DNA from: JBBDYG01 sp040901765
GTDB lineage: Bacteria > Planctomycetota > Planctomycetia > Pirellulales > Lacipirellulaceae
Assembly: GCA_040901765.1 (NCBI GenBank)
Contig: JBBDYG010000024.1
Location: 1 to 46,374 of the forward strand
Direction: 5' to 3'
DNA length: 46,374 nucleotides
The notes beneath the pieces are model-generated. The model was given only the letters and a program-made list of their open reading frames with translations. It was not told the origin of the DNA and did no database searches. Position numbers and translations under genes: made by a program. Positions 36,008-45,805 of this stretch are shown piece by piece. Every line of letters begins with the position of its first letter. Within the stretch, counting starts at the first letter, position 1.

Positions 36008-36146
36008 TGACAGTTTTGTAGACCAGCATTAGGATGAAAACGGCGGCACGGGTGGGCGCCGAACGAATTGGTTGCGGAATTCGCGCGGCGTGAAGTATTT
36101 CTCTTTCAAGTTGGCGGCTCCTAATTCGAGTTGCCACTCACTGATC

Positions 36147-37130
36147 ATGACCGGCGCGGCATTTGAGGCGGAGCACCTGGGACCGGCTGCACGAGAGCGG
36201 CGTGGCTTTACCCTCGTCGAGCTGTTGGTCGTCATTGCCATCATTGGCATTTTGATCGGCTTGCTTTTGCCTGCCGTGCAGGCCGCGCGCGAAGCGGCTC
36301 GGCGAACCCAATGTACGAATAACCTCAAGCAACTCGGGCTTGCGCTGCAAAACTTTCACGATGCGCACGGCGTCGTGCCGTGCGCTCGTTGGAACGGCGG
36401 GTCTCCAAGCTGGATGGCCCTGTTAATGCCCTACATGGAAGGCGGCAATGAATACGATCTCTGGGACTTTACCAAACCGTATCGCGATCCTGCCAACAAG
36501 TTCGCGCGTGAAGTGACATCCCCGGTATTCGCTTGTCCGACTCGACGGTCCCCCGGCTCGCTGTCTCGGGATCACTTCATCAATGCTCCCCAGGTCAATC
36601 CGCCCGGCGCGCTCGGCGATTACGCCGCATGCCACGGCGATTCCAAGGGCGCTTCACAATACGATCCCAATGCCAGGGGTGTGATCATCACCTCGAAGGG
36701 TTGGGGCAAGGTCAATTGGAGCAGCAACATCTCGTTCAATCGTATCACCGACGGGCTCAGCAAGACGATCTTTTGCGGGGAGAAGCACGTCGTTGAACCG
36801 GAGTTTGGTTTTCGTTTCGGCGATCAGTCGATCTACAACGGGAACGAGTGGCAGTCGTACTGCCGATCCGTGGGGCCCGATTTCCGGCTCTCGAACGGGC
36901 CGGACGACGGCCGTAAGGAATTCGAGCTATTTCTCCTTAGCTCCGGCGGCAACGACAAGTACCAAGGCCTCTGGGTCTGGATTTTCGGAAGCTGGCATCC
37001 AGGCGTGTGCCAGTTTGCTATGTGCGACGGCAGCGTGCATGCCGTATCGACCTCGATTGACTTGGAAATGTATCGGCGGCTGGGCGTCCGCGACGATGGC
37101 GAAGTGATTTCCGACAATGTCTTGCAATGA
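36147..37130 (+). CDS. DUF1559 protein with pseudopilin-type N-terminus
   Basis: Exported protein of 327 residues, or 352 from an in-frame ATG at 36072. GFTLVELLVVIAIIGILIGL is a type IV pilin-like leader and helix, followed by LPAVQAAREAARR and CTNNLKQLGLALQNFHDAHG, the standard DUF1559 opening. The C-terminus has SWHPGVCQFAMCDGSVHAVS, the H-X9-DG motif. Planctomycetes carry dozens of these; their function is not known, though they resemble minor pseudopilins of secretion systems. It lies downstream of two operator copies and leads a block of surface-protein genes on the same strand. Confidence 0.92.
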   Translation: MTGAAFEAEHLGPAARERRGFTLVELLVVIAIIGILIGLLLPAVQAAREAARRTQCTNNLKQLGLALQNFHDAHGVVPCARWNGGSPSWMALLMPYMEGGNEYDLWDFTKPYRDPANKFAREVTSPVFACPTRRSPGSLSRDHFINAPQVNPPGALGDYAACHGDSKGASQYDPNARGVIITSKGWGKVNWSSNISFNRITDGLSKTIFCGEKHVVEPEFGFRFGDQSIYNGNEWQSYCRSVGPDFRLSNGPDDGRKEFELFLLSSGGNDKYQGLWVWIFGSWHPGVCQFAMCDGSVHAVSTSIDLEMYRRLGVRDDGEVISDNVLQ

Positions 37131-37187
37131 TCTTTTTAACTCAGGTTCCGGTGCCACCAACACGGCCAGCACCCAGGGGGAGTAACT

Positions 37188-38441
37188 ATGACGCGAAGAG
37201 ATGCTTTTTCCGGTTCCTTTCTAACACGAACGGTGTGCCTTCAAGCGCTCGTGGCTTGTGTGGTCCTCTTTTCGTGGAGCGCAGTACGCGCGCAAATCAA
37301 CGTGACGGAAACGTTTGACGTGGGAGTCGGCACCCGTTTCAACCTGTTTGTCGACAACGTCGTCCTGCGGCCCAAGCCAGGCACCCTGGTTCCGGCCGAA
37401 AATCCAGATGATACCGAACTCATTGACGACGCTTTTGGCGGCCAAAGAATGTTCGTGGAAAATGGAAACATTCTCACGAATCATTTCGGCCTCACCAACA
37501 CTCAAAATGCTGGTGGAGCGGGCGCCGGCGAATTCGGCGGCGAATTCAATTGGTTCAACGAAGGCGGCGTTGCTGACACGACCCTTGGCGGTGTGCTGAA
37601 TCACTCCAATGAGGTCGTCATTAGGGCCAAAATGCGGCTCGACGACATCGGCTTCGACAACGACCAGCGCGCGGTGCTCGGGTATTTCAATCTGCCCGAC
37701 ACGCCGGTCGGGGCGGACTTCGATCGTGGAAAAATTTCTGCGGGCATCGCCTTTGTTGGTGGAGCGCGCTTCCTGCTGCAAATCAACGGCAATAATAGCG
37801 GCGCGATCGGCATTCCCGGCGGTTACGATGAGGACACCGGGTTCACCAATCCATTCGACGTCGATTTGACTTTGAAATTTGACAGCGGCTTGGGACAAGC
37901 TTGGTTTGAGGGAAACGTTGCCGGAATTCCCATTAACCAGTTCACCTTTTCTCAGGCCGCGGACGCCGACCATCCGTTTGACTCCTTCGCCATTACCCAG
38001 AGCTATCTGCGAGAAGCGCAAGACGCATTTCGTCGCGGCGTAGTCTGGATCGATGATCTTACTTACAGCGTCGTCAGCGACTTGGGAATCGACAATCCAA
38101 ATCCGACGCGGATCGGCCCCGATCCGTCCGCTGGCAACGGTGGCGACTACAACGGCGATGGAACCGTCAACGCGGCCGATTATGCTGTCTGGCGTGACAA
38201 TCTCGGAGCCTCAGGTACGCCCGGCTCCGTATTCGGCGACGGCACCAGCGACGATTTGTTAGGCACGCCGGACGGCGATGTCGATCAATTTGATTACGGT
38301 TTTTGGATGTCGCGTTTTGGCACGGAGGTCATGGGGAGCGGAAGCAGCAGCGTCACGGCAGTCGTGCCGGAGCCGGCGATGGCAACGCTCTTGCTGGCCG
38401 TGATGCTCTTTCTGCCGGCGTTAATACGGTTTCGGTCTTAA
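37188..38441 (+). CDS. PEP-CTERM protein with dockerin type I repeats
   Basis: Exported protein of 417 residues; GGGGGAG before the ATG supports the start. A signal peptide (to about SAVRAQ) is followed by a beta-rich domain of about 270 residues (GVLNHSNEVVIRAKMRLDD), then dockerin-like calcium loops GDYNGDGTVNAADYAVWRDN and DGDVDQFDYGFWMSRFG, and the sorting end VPEPAMATLLLAVMLF with a final basic RFRS. Dockerin loops in planctomycete surface proteins may bind cohesin-like partners or just stabilise the fold. The beta-rich domain resembles that of the next PEP-CTERM gene (pattern of closed laminin/jelly-roll-like strands) but I cannot name it. Confidence 0.85.
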   Translation: MTRRDAFSGSFLTRTVCLQALVACVVLFSWSAVRAQINVTETFDVGVGTRFNLFVDNVVLRPKPGTLVPAENPDDTELIDDAFGGQRMFVENGNILTNHFGLTNTQNAGGAGAGEFGGEFNWFNEGGVADTTLGGVLNHSNEVVIRAKMRLDDIGFDNDQRAVLGYFNLPDTPVGADFDRGKISAGIAFVGGARFLLQINGNNSGAIGIPGGYDEDTGFTNPFDVDLTLKFDSGLGQAWFEGNVAGIPINQFTFSQAADADHPFDSFAITQSYLREAQDAFRRGVVWIDDLTYSVVSDLGIDNPNPTRIGPDPSAGNGGDYNGDGTVNAADYAVWRDNLGASGTPGSVFGDGTSDDLLGTPDGDVDQFDYGFWMSRFGTEVMGSGSSSVTAVVPEPAMATLLLAVMLFLPALIRFRS

Positions 38442-38579
38442 GGGGTAGAGCGACGTACGGGGCATTTGTTGGAACACGCAAGAGGTGCATCTTTACTTCG
38501 TGTCCTTGTGCCGAGTTCAACTGATCACGACTTCAGTGACATTTCCAAAATTCGGCCATCCAAGCGGGAGAGACGGCTC

Positions 38580-39356
38580 ATGAATCGACTTACAAATGTG
38601 GTTTGGTTACTTCTGGTGATCGCAGCTCCGGCCGGCGCCGGCGTCATTAACGGAGTGGCCAGCATTACGACCGGCCTCAACAATACGACGCCCGGATTGG
38701 GGCGAACCGTGCTGGCGAATACCGGCACCGTTCTCGACGGTCTCTATGGCACTGAAAATCTGGCTTATCTTGTCGACGACTTTCCGGGGTCGCTCGGCTA
38801 CGACGGATTGATCATCAAGGCGACGGCGGTTGTAAACGACGAAGGCACCGTAAGCGGCGCCGACAACAGTGCCATCCTGGGCTATAGCAATCCGGCCATC
38901 GGTCATCGCAGCGAAACGAATTTTGGAATTTCGCTCTACCATCCCGGCGACGGGCGGATATTTATCATGGCCGGCGGAAATCTCTTTGGTTCCGTCGGCA
39001 ACTGGGCCGATGTTTTCGGACGGAACAATCCGTTCGATATCGATTTGGTCGCGTCTCTCGCCGGCAATACGCTGACGGTCACCGGCTCACTAACCGACGC
39101 CGACGCACCTGCGACGCAAATACTTGTCAATCAGATGATTACCGTCGATCCCGCGACGCAAAGCAGCGCCTTTGGCACGAGTAGCGGTTTTGAACAGGTT
39201 GGTGTCCAGCGCAATTATGGCGTCGATTTCAGCAATGTGATGTATTCGAGCACGGTTGTCATCCCTGAACCTGCGACGATGTCGCTGGCGCTAGTTGCGG
39301 TACTCGCCACCGTGCGACGCCGGCGGCCGGGCGCCAGCAGAGTAAGAATCACGTAG
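38580..39356 (+). CDS. PEP-CTERM protein
   Basis: Exported protein of 258 residues from the ATG at 38580 (GGGAGAG eight bases upstream); the frame is open from 38466. A signal peptide MNRLTNVVWLLLVIAAPAGA, a single beta-rich domain (SLGYDGLIIKATAVVNDEGT, NNPFDIDLVASLAGNTLTVT) and the end VIPEPATMSLALVAVLATV followed by RRRRPG are visible. The phrase NPFDIDL parallels NPFDVDL in the preceding protein, so the two domains are probably homologous. No dockerin is present. Confidence 0.8.
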   Translation: MNRLTNVVWLLLVIAAPAGAGVINGVASITTGLNNTTPGLGRTVLANTGTVLDGLYGTENLAYLVDDFPGSLGYDGLIIKATAVVNDEGTVSGADNSAILGYSNPAIGHRSETNFGISLYHPGDGRIFIMAGGNLFGSVGNWADVFGRNNPFDIDLVASLAGNTLTVTGSLTDADAPATQILVNQMITVDPATQSSAFGTSSGFEQVGVQRNYGVDFSNVMYSSTVVIPEPATMSLALVAVLATVRRRRPGASRVRIT

Positions 39357-39408
39357 CCGGTTCGGACGTTTGGTTCGATCGGGGCAGGAGCCGGCTACAG
39401 CCCACGCG

Positions 39409-39436
39409 TCCCCTGCCGCGAATGCGCGGCAGGGGA
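39409..39436. repeat. strong 12-bp hairpin between PEP-CTERM and isomerase genes
   Basis: TCCCCTGCCGCG (39409-39420), loop AATG, CGCGGCAGGGGA (39425-39436). No T run follows, so it is not a standard rho-independent terminator. It may protect a transcript end or be a dispersed repeat. Confidence 0.6.
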
Positions 39437-39661
39437 TGGCGGGACCCCACCCGGAAACGACTCAAATCGACACGTAACTTCCGGGGCGATTCCGCGCGCC
39501 GGCAGTTCATTGAGCCTCGCGCATGCGAACAGGCCGTTTGCGCGTTCGTGCGTTTGATTTGTCGAACGCAGGTTGTCGAATCGGAACCGCGGAAACTCGA
39601 AAGTCGGTTGACCCCAGACCGCCAATCGAACTGTCAATCGCATCGGTCAACGGGAAACAGC

Positions 39662-41095
39662 ATGTGTGATCAATCCAAACTTCGAGTGGGACTGTTCGGC
39701 ATCGGCTTGGATGCTTATTGGCCCCAATTCGACGGCTTGGCGGAACGCCTGTGTGGATACTTGAACGTGACTCACGAGCGGCTCGCGCGTCCGCAGGTTG
39801 AGGTGATTGATCTGGGACTGATCGACACGCCGGAGAAGGCCGCCCACGCCGGCCATCAATTTCGTCAGGCAGATGTCGACATCATCTTCGTGCACGTCAC
39901 TACGTACGCACTTTCTTCGACCGTGCTGCCCGTCGTGCGGCGGGCCAAGGTGCCGGTCATTGTTCTCAATTTACAACCTGGCGCAGCCATCGACTATGCC
40001 AGTTTCAATCGGCTTGGCGACCGCACGAAAATGACTGGCGAATGGCTGGCGTTCTGCGGTGCCTGCCCCGTGCCGGAAATTGCTAACGTGTTCAACCGGA
40101 CTCGCATCCCATTTTTTCAGATCACGGGGATGCTCGAAGACGATCCGCGCGTCTGGGAGGACGTCGACGGTTGGATCGAGGCGGCACGCGTGGCGCACGT
40201 CATGGAGCACAATCGCCTAGGCGTCATGGGACATTACTATGGCGGCATGCTCGATATTTACTCTGACCTGACGCAGCAGTGCGCGTATTTCGGCGGCCAT
40301 GTGGAAATGGTCGAGGTCGATGATTTGGCCAGTCGTCGCCGCGAAGTCGGCGAAAGTGAAATCGCCGAGCGCGTCGCCTATTTCCGCGATGCGTTCGACG
40401 TGCAGCCAGATTGCTCTTACGAGGAACTACAGCGGGCGGCCCGCACCTCCGTCGCGCTCGATCGCCTGGTTCATGTCAAACGGCTCGGTTCGATGGCCTA
40501 CTACTACATGGGCACCGGCAACGCCGAAAACGAAGATGCCATCAGCTCAATCATCCTCGGCACTTCGCTGCTCACGGCTCGCGGCATCCCGGTCGCCGGC
40601 GAACTGGAGATCAAGAACGTCCAGGCCATGAAGATCATGGACAGTTTCGGCGCGGGCGGTTCCTTCACCGAATTCTACGCGATGGATTATAACGACGACG
40701 TTGTTTTGATGGGCCACGACGGGCCGGGGCACATCGCAATCGCGCAAGGCAAAACAAAAGTCCGGCCGCTCCCGGTCTATCACGGCAAAGTCGGCCGCGG
40801 CCTGTCGGTCGAGATGGCCGTCAAGCAGGGGCCAGTCACGCTGCTCTCCGTGGTGCAAACCGTGGACGGCGCATTGAAACTGCTAGTGGCCGAAGGGGAG
40901 TCGGTGCCCGGACCAATTCTGGAAATCGGCAACACCAATAGCCGCTATCGGTTCGCCATCGGAGTGCGAAGCTTTACGGAGAATTGGAACCGACAAGGCC
41001 CGGCGCATCATTGCGCCGTCGGCGTCGGCCATATCGCCGACAAGATCGGCAAATTGGCTGCGCTGTTGAATATGGCGGTAGAGCGAGTTTGTTAA
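39662..41095 (+). CDS. L-fucose/L-arabinose isomerase-like protein
   Basis: Predicted sugar isomerase of 477 residues. The N-terminal domain opens LRVGLFGIGLDAYWPQFDGL; later IFVHVTTYALSSTVLP and RLGVMGHYYGGMLDIYSDLT fit the FucI/AraA fold. Putative metal or catalytic residues lie in GELEIKNVQAMKIMD, GGSFTEFYAMDYND and VLMGHDGPGHIA, and the end GPAHHCAVGVGHIADKIGKL contains a histidine pair. It is close to L-arabinose isomerase in these motifs, but substrate cannot be fixed. A decayed copy of the same gene precedes rhaA at 17999-18290. The start at 39662 fits the domain; the frame is open upstream to 39422. It lies among surface-protein genes, away from the other catabolic genes. Confidence 0.87.
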   Translation: MCDQSKLRVGLFGIGLDAYWPQFDGLAERLCGYLNVTHERLARPQVEVIDLGLIDTPEKAAHAGHQFRQADVDIIFVHVTTYALSSTVLPVVRRAKVPVIVLNLQPGAAIDYASFNRLGDRTKMTGEWLAFCGACPVPEIANVFNRTRIPFFQITGMLEDDPRVWEDVDGWIEAARVAHVMEHNRLGVMGHYYGGMLDIYSDLTQQCAYFGGHVEMVEVDDLASRRREVGESEIAERVAYFRDAFDVQPDCSYEELQRAARTSVALDRLVHVKRLGSMAYYYMGTGNAENEDAISSIILGTSLLTARGIPVAGELEIKNVQAMKIMDSFGAGGSFTEFYAMDYNDDVVLMGHDGPGHIAIAQGKTKVRPLPVYHGKVGRGLSVEMAVKQGPVTLLSVVQTVDGALKLLVAEGESVPGPILEIGNTNSRYRFAIGVRSFTENWNRQGPAHHCAVGVGHIADKIGKLAALLNMAVERVC

Positions 41096-41146
41096 GCGGT
41101 GCGGCTGTGAGATCGACACCGGAGTGTTCTGCGCGAGGAGGCATCT

Positions 41147-44100
41147 GTGATTCGATGTTATCTTAGAACTGTTGGCTTTCTCGGCATGTTAGTCGCTGCG
41201 TCGGCGAATGCGCTTGACTCGGTGACGGAGAACTTCGACGACGATCCGTTTTGGTCGCCGCTCAACAATACAGCCGTAAACGACAACTACGGTTACTCGC
41301 TCAACACAAATCATGCGGGCGGTGAAATCGGCGAAGCGGGTGGGCTGTTCGGCCGTCACGACGCCTTCGACAGTTTCTATGCCGACACCGACCTTGGCGG
41401 CACGCTGTCAGCCAAGGATGTGCTTCATTCGAGCGGCAGGATCTCCATCGACTCCTCACTCAGCCCTCAGTTTCCGATGAACATCTCGTTCTTCGATCAA
41501 GCGAATCCCAGCAAAGGCGGTAATGCGCTGCGGATCAACATTATTGACGGCGGACGGTTCATGTTGTGGCTGCGGCTGGAAATCGCCAAGAACCTGCAGA
41601 GTCCGATCCAAACGGGTCTCGTATCGGGCGACTACGACTGGACGATGGATTGGAATCCCACCGGCAACGGCGGACTCGGTTCGGGAACGGTCACTTTCTT
41701 CGGCCTGACACCCGGCACCCCCGCCTCGCGCAGCGTCACTTTGGATATTCCCCTCCGCAATGAGCCGGGCAAGCCGGAGTGGCTCCAGGAACCGATCTTT
41801 TTCAACGCATTTGGCCTGCAAAACTACGATGGAGAAGCGACTACGTCGGGCCAGTACCGCGTGTTTATCGACGATGCGACGTACACGGTCGCCAATCTGC
41901 CCGCGACCACGTCCGCCTGGAAATTGCCCGGCAGTGGTTCGTGGGCCGTCAGCCGCAATTGGAACCCCGGCGAAGTGCCCTACGGCGACAATCGCACCGC
42001 CCTCTTCGGCTCCGCCGTGACGCAGAATTCCACGGTGCTCATCGATCGTGATATCACGGTTAAGTCGATTCAGTTCGACAACGCTGCCTTCAGCTACGCC
42101 GTTGCCGGAACCGGAACCATGAAGCTGAAGGCGAACAGCGGCACGGCTTCGATCAACGTGCTGCAAGGAACGCATGAGATCCAAGCCAACTTGGAATTGC
42201 AAAGTGCCACCAATGTGTCGACCGCGGCGGCAGGCTCTTTGGAATTCGACGGCGTGGTTTCTTTCGGCGGGCAAACGATGAATATCGCCGCTCTCAGCAA
42301 CGTCAGATTTCAGAACGTCGGAGATCACCCCACCAGCGGCATTCTGAACAACGCCGGCGCACTCGGCGGCGTCGGGCGGATTAACGGCAATCTCAACAAC
42401 CAATTGGGCGGCGTCATTGCGCCTGGCAACGGCGTTGGCACGTTGCGTGTTGATGGCTCATTGACTCAAGCCGCCGGTTCAACTTTGGCGATCGAGGTGG
42501 GTGGTGCTGCGCCAGGACAGTTTGATGTGTTAGCCGCCAGCGGGACGGCCTCGCTCAGTGGCACGTTGGCCGTTTCGCTCGTCAATGGATTCTCCCCAAG
42601 CATCGGTGACTCGTTTACGGTGCTGACTGCGGCCGGTGGCATCGTCGACAACGGACTTGCGCTCGGTGGGCCAAACGGCGGATCGTTCTACTTCAATGTC
42701 GTTGGCAACAACCTCGTGCTCAACGCCGGATTGTTAGGCGACTACAACGGCAACGGCACCGTGGACGCGGCCGATTACGTGGTCTGGCGCAACACGCTCG
42801 GTTCGACGACCGATCTCCAGGCTGATGGAAACGGCAATCATATCGTTGATGCTGATGATTACGCCTCATGGAAGGCCAATTTTGGCAAGATTGCGACCAG
42901 CGGCACGTCAGCAACGCAGCTCTCCTCCGTTCCCGAGCCGACAAGTTGTTTGCTCATTGCGTTGGCCGCACTGGCCGGTGCCTTGGTCCGCGGCCGCCGA
43001 CGGCCTGCAGGTAAGACCATTTTACAGTTCGAGCCGCGTGGATGGGCGTTCTTAATCGCCGCCCTCTTTGCAGTCGCATCACACCGCGTGGCGGATGCCG
43101 AATTGATTGGCAATAGCTTCAACATCGACCCGCTCTGGCAAGGCAACGATAACATTCTTCCGCAAGGCAACCCAAGCAAAGCTCGCGATGACTTCAACAA
43201 CTACGGCTTTAGTCCATTCACAAGCAATGCGTTTGGCTCGCCGGGCGAGATTGGCGGCTACCTGGGCATGAACACCTTCGATTCCTACTACGCCGATACG
43301 ACCCTCGGCGGCAGCCTGGGTGGATCGTTTCCCCTGCAGCAAACGCTGCACGCCGGTGGGAAACTGATGGTCAACAGCGACCATGGTCCCACATGGAACA
43401 TGAACATCGGCTTCTTCGACGCCACCGACTACAGCTCGTCGATGGTCGGATTACAGGAAAGCGGCAGCGGCGACGCCGTTCGTTTCGCGATTATCGAGCA
43501 GTCGCCCGACTATCGCCTGCGCCTGGAAATCCGTCAGCAAGGCAACGCCTATATCGGCCCACTTCTGACGCTCGGCAACGGGTTGCTCGACGGCATGTAC
43601 ACCTGGTCGATGGATTACAGGCCAACGGCCGGCATCGGCGGCAACGGCCGCTTGTCGCTGGAAATGCGCGGGCCGACCGTCATATCCACTTTTGTAGACG
43701 TCGATGCAGCCGGGAAGAACATCCCGATGAATTTGAATGCCTTTGGACTCACGAACTACAATTCGAACGCGAGCCGACCAGATTTCAATAAGCACTACAC
43801 CTTTCTCGACGACCTCACTTACACGACCAATGAGACGGCCGATACAGTCCAAAAGTGGGCCGGCCCAGGTCATGGAAGCTGGACGGCCGCCCCAAGCTGG
43901 CAAAGTGCGTCACGTACCGATGGCGCTGGCTTCGTTCCCAACGACAACAATCGCAAGGCAATCTTCGGCGGCGGCATCAGCCAAAATGCGTTGGTAAGCG
44001 TCGACCAGGCAGTGACAGTCCGCGAGATCGAGTTCAATAACGCGACGCGGAGCTACGCCATCATCGGCACGGGCAGCGTAACATTCGACCACAATACGGG

Positions 44101-44767
44101 CGGCGATGCGGAGATCGACGTCACCGCCGGCAGCCATCAATTCCAGGCCAAGGTCTCGCTTGCCACCGACGCAGTCGTCGACGCGCTGGCGGGCACGCGG
44201 CTCGATTTTAACAATGTCTTGGATCTCGACGGCCACACACTGACGCTCATCGGCCCGGGCCAGGTGAATATAAACAACGCGCTCGTTACCGGCGCCGGCG
44301 GCATGGTCACCAACCTGGGTAGTCTCGGCGGCTCCGGGACGATCATCGGCGATTTGACGTCAACCGGCACGCTGGCCTCAATGCTCGGACCCGAGTCAAC
44401 AAGCGCGGGACTTACGGTGGATGGGTACGCCGAGCTGTCCGGCATCCTCGATCTGCTACCTTCCGAACAGGCCGACGTTTCTCCCGGCAGCACATTTACC
44501 GTTTTGACGGCGCGGAACATAACCGACCAGGGTCTGCACCTTTCACATGAGGATAGCCGAAATTTTCGGCTCACCGTGGGCCCGACGCGGGTGGTCGTGG
44601 AGGCAATCATCCCGGAACCCGCCAGCGTGATTTTGGCCGTGATGTCGTTCGCCGCGTTCGCCGGTTTGTTGATCGGGCAAAGCCATCAGCCGGCGCGAGG
44701 GAGAAGCTTCAACGCCGTCGCAAGGCGCCAATTCAATAGCATGTCGATCGAAGGATCTGCTCAATGA
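41147..44767 (+). CDS. tandem double PEP-CTERM protein in one frame
   Basis: Protein of 1206 residues starting at a GTG with GAGGAGG at 41135-41141. It is built as two complete PEP-CTERM proteins end to end. Copy 1 (1-622): signal peptide, beta-sandwich domain, autotransporter-like strand repeats (NNAGALGGVGRINGNLNNQ), dockerin loops GDYNGNGTVDAADYVVWRNT and DGNGNHIVDADDYASW, then VPEP at about 595-598, a hydrophobic helix and RGRRRP. Copy 2 (623-1206): a second signal-like helix (WAFLIAALFAVASHRVADA), the same sandwich and strand repeats (TNLGSLGGSGTIIGDL) without dockerin, and IPEPAS with a terminal helix. I see no in-frame ATG/GTG/TTG near the second helix that would start copy 2 separately. 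Confidence 0.85.
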   Translation: MIRCYLRTVGFLGMLVAASANALDSVTENFDDDPFWSPLNNTAVNDNYGYSLNTNHAGGEIGEAGGLFGRHDAFDSFYADTDLGGTLSAKDVLHSSGRISIDSSLSPQFPMNISFFDQANPSKGGNALRINIIDGGRFMLWLRLEIAKNLQSPIQTGLVSGDYDWTMDWNPTGNGGLGSGTVTFFGLTPGTPASRSVTLDIPLRNEPGKPEWLQEPIFFNAFGLQNYDGEATTSGQYRVFIDDATYTVANLPATTSAWKLPGSGSWAVSRNWNPGEVPYGDNRTALFGSAVTQNSTVLIDRDITVKSIQFDNAAFSYAVAGTGTMKLKANSGTASINVLQGTHEIQANLELQSATNVSTAAAGSLEFDGVVSFGGQTMNIAALSNVRFQNVGDHPTSGILNNAGALGGVGRINGNLNNQLGGVIAPGNGVGTLRVDGSLTQAAGSTLAIEVGGAAPGQFDVLAASGTASLSGTLAVSLVNGFSPSIGDSFTVLTAAGGIVDNGLALGGPNGGSFYFNVVGNNLVLNAGLLGDYNGNGTVDAADYVVWRNTLGSTTDLQADGNGNHIVDADDYASWKANFGKIATSGTSATQLSSVPEPTSCLLIALAALAGALVRGRRRPAGKTILQFEPRGWAFLIAALFAVASHRVADAELIGNSFNIDPLWQGNDNILPQGNPSKARDDFNNYGFSPFTSNAFGSPGEIGGYLGMNTFDSYYADTTLGGSLGGSFPLQQTLHAGGKLMVNSDHGPTWNMNIGFFDATDYSSSMVGLQESGSGDAVRFAIIEQSPDYRLRLEIRQQGNAYIGPLLTLGNGLLDGMYTWSMDYRPTAGIGGNGRLSLEMRGPTVISTFVDVDAAGKNIPMNLNAFGLTNYNSNASRPDFNKHYTFLDDLTYTTNETADTVQKWAGPGHGSWTAAPSWQSASRTDGAGFVPNDNNRKAIFGGGISQNALVSVDQAVTVREIEFNNATRSYAIIGTGSVTFDHNTGGDAEIDVTAGSHQFQAKVSLATDAVVDALAGTRLDFNNVLDLDGHTLTLIGPGQVNINNALVTGAGGMVTNLGSLGGSGTIIGDLTSTGTLASMLGPESTSAGLTVDGYAELSGILDLLPSEQADVSPGSTFTVLTARNITDQGLHLSHEDSRNFRLTVGPTRVVVEAIIPEPASVILAVMSFAAFAGLLIGQSHQPARGRSFNAVARRQFNSMSIEGSAQ

Positions 44768-45206
44768 AGGAGCTCAGCGCGACGTTGCCGAATCATGCCG
44801 TTGACGACTCGATATACCAGCGCTTACCGCGACGGATACCTCGTAATGCAAAGTTTGGCCCACGAGAAGGCAGGATTAATCTAAGTTCATCCATTGGGTA
44901 GGAAGCCTGAGAACGCGGCGGCTTATCTCATTGGCCGCGTCGAAGAGTCTCGATTCGACGCGGTGCGTTACACGTAGTTGATCGACGTTGCTATGCCATC
45001 AGCGAGAGGCATTATGCGCTAGCAGGGATGGCTCGCTGTGACGTTCGAGGAAGCAGTACGTGTGTTTGGAGGCTCAATGACTGAGGCCGCCAAATGGGCT
45101 AGTAGGACTTGAGGAGCGAGTGCGCGGTGAAAGGCGTGGTTGACGCGGCGCAACGAGAAATACCGCGTCAGCGGTTGTCATTATTCGACGAGCCGCGGCG
45201 AGCCTG
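44768..45206. other. intergenic stretch without recognisable gene
   Basis: I see no coding frame with sensible composition, no RNA gene and no operator copy here. Confidence 0.4.
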
Positions 45207-45693
45207 ATGGTAGCTGGATCGCTACTCTGCGGCAACACAGCAAGTGCCGATTGGCCTACCTCGCCAGTCAGGTGGTATCAAGATTTGCGACATGGCGACC
45301 GCGCAGCGGAAGAACTTCGCCTCACTCGCCATCGCATCGAGTTGGAACGGAAGACAGCAGAACTGCACCCGGGAGTACGCTGCGTATAACGCTGCGGTCT
45401 CTGCGCACCTTCACTATAATTCTCGCGAGCCAAACACCGGATTGTTTCTACCGGAGTCATTTGTATCGACTCCGAATGACACCGGTAGCGCGTATGGGTT
45501 CCCGCAAGGAAATACCCATAGCGTGATCGTGTTGCCCACGAACCCCTACTCTGTTCAGTACCCGCAGACGCCCTATCCGCCATACCAGCCGGCGCAGCAG
45601 ACACCGCAACCGGAACGATACTCCCCCTCGTATCCGCGCGACCCAGGGTTCAACGGCCAGCAGGTTCCCTTGGCTCCGAACTGGCGTCCCTAA
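45207..45693 (+). pseudogene. small exported proline-rich protein, probably frameshifted
   Basis: The ATG at 45207 begins MVAGSLLCGNTASADWPTSP, a short signal-like segment, then a helical stretch HGDRAAEELRLTRHRIELER and stops at 45389. The frame from 45244 to 45693 picks up after this point with PNTGLFLPESF and a proline/glutamine-rich tail (QTPYPPYQPAQQTPQPERY). Together they look like one protein broken by a single shift between about 45360 and 45400. No family recognised. The terminator at 45745 follows the second frame, which supports that frame as the true 3-prime end. Confidence 0.45.
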
Positions 45694-45744
45694 CACTCGG
45701 TTATGAGACGAGTGTTTCACGCGAGTCCACAATTTGGTTTCTCC

Positions 45745-45778
45745 ACGGCGAGGGGCACCATTAGCCCCTCGCCGTTTT
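45745..45778 (+). terminator. rho-independent terminator
   Basis: Perfect stem CGGCGAGGGGC (45746-45756) and GCCCCTCGCCG (45764-45774), 7-base loop, then TTTT. It ends transcription of the small gene at 45207-45693. Confidence 0.85.
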
Positions 45779-45805
45779 AGAAGATCGATCCCTCCGTGGT
45801 CGATT

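Noticed and set aside
41456..42403. Open minus-strand frame of 315 codons inside the double PEP-CTERM gene
   Set aside because: Antisense to a repeat-rich gene, with no recognisable domain or ribosome site.
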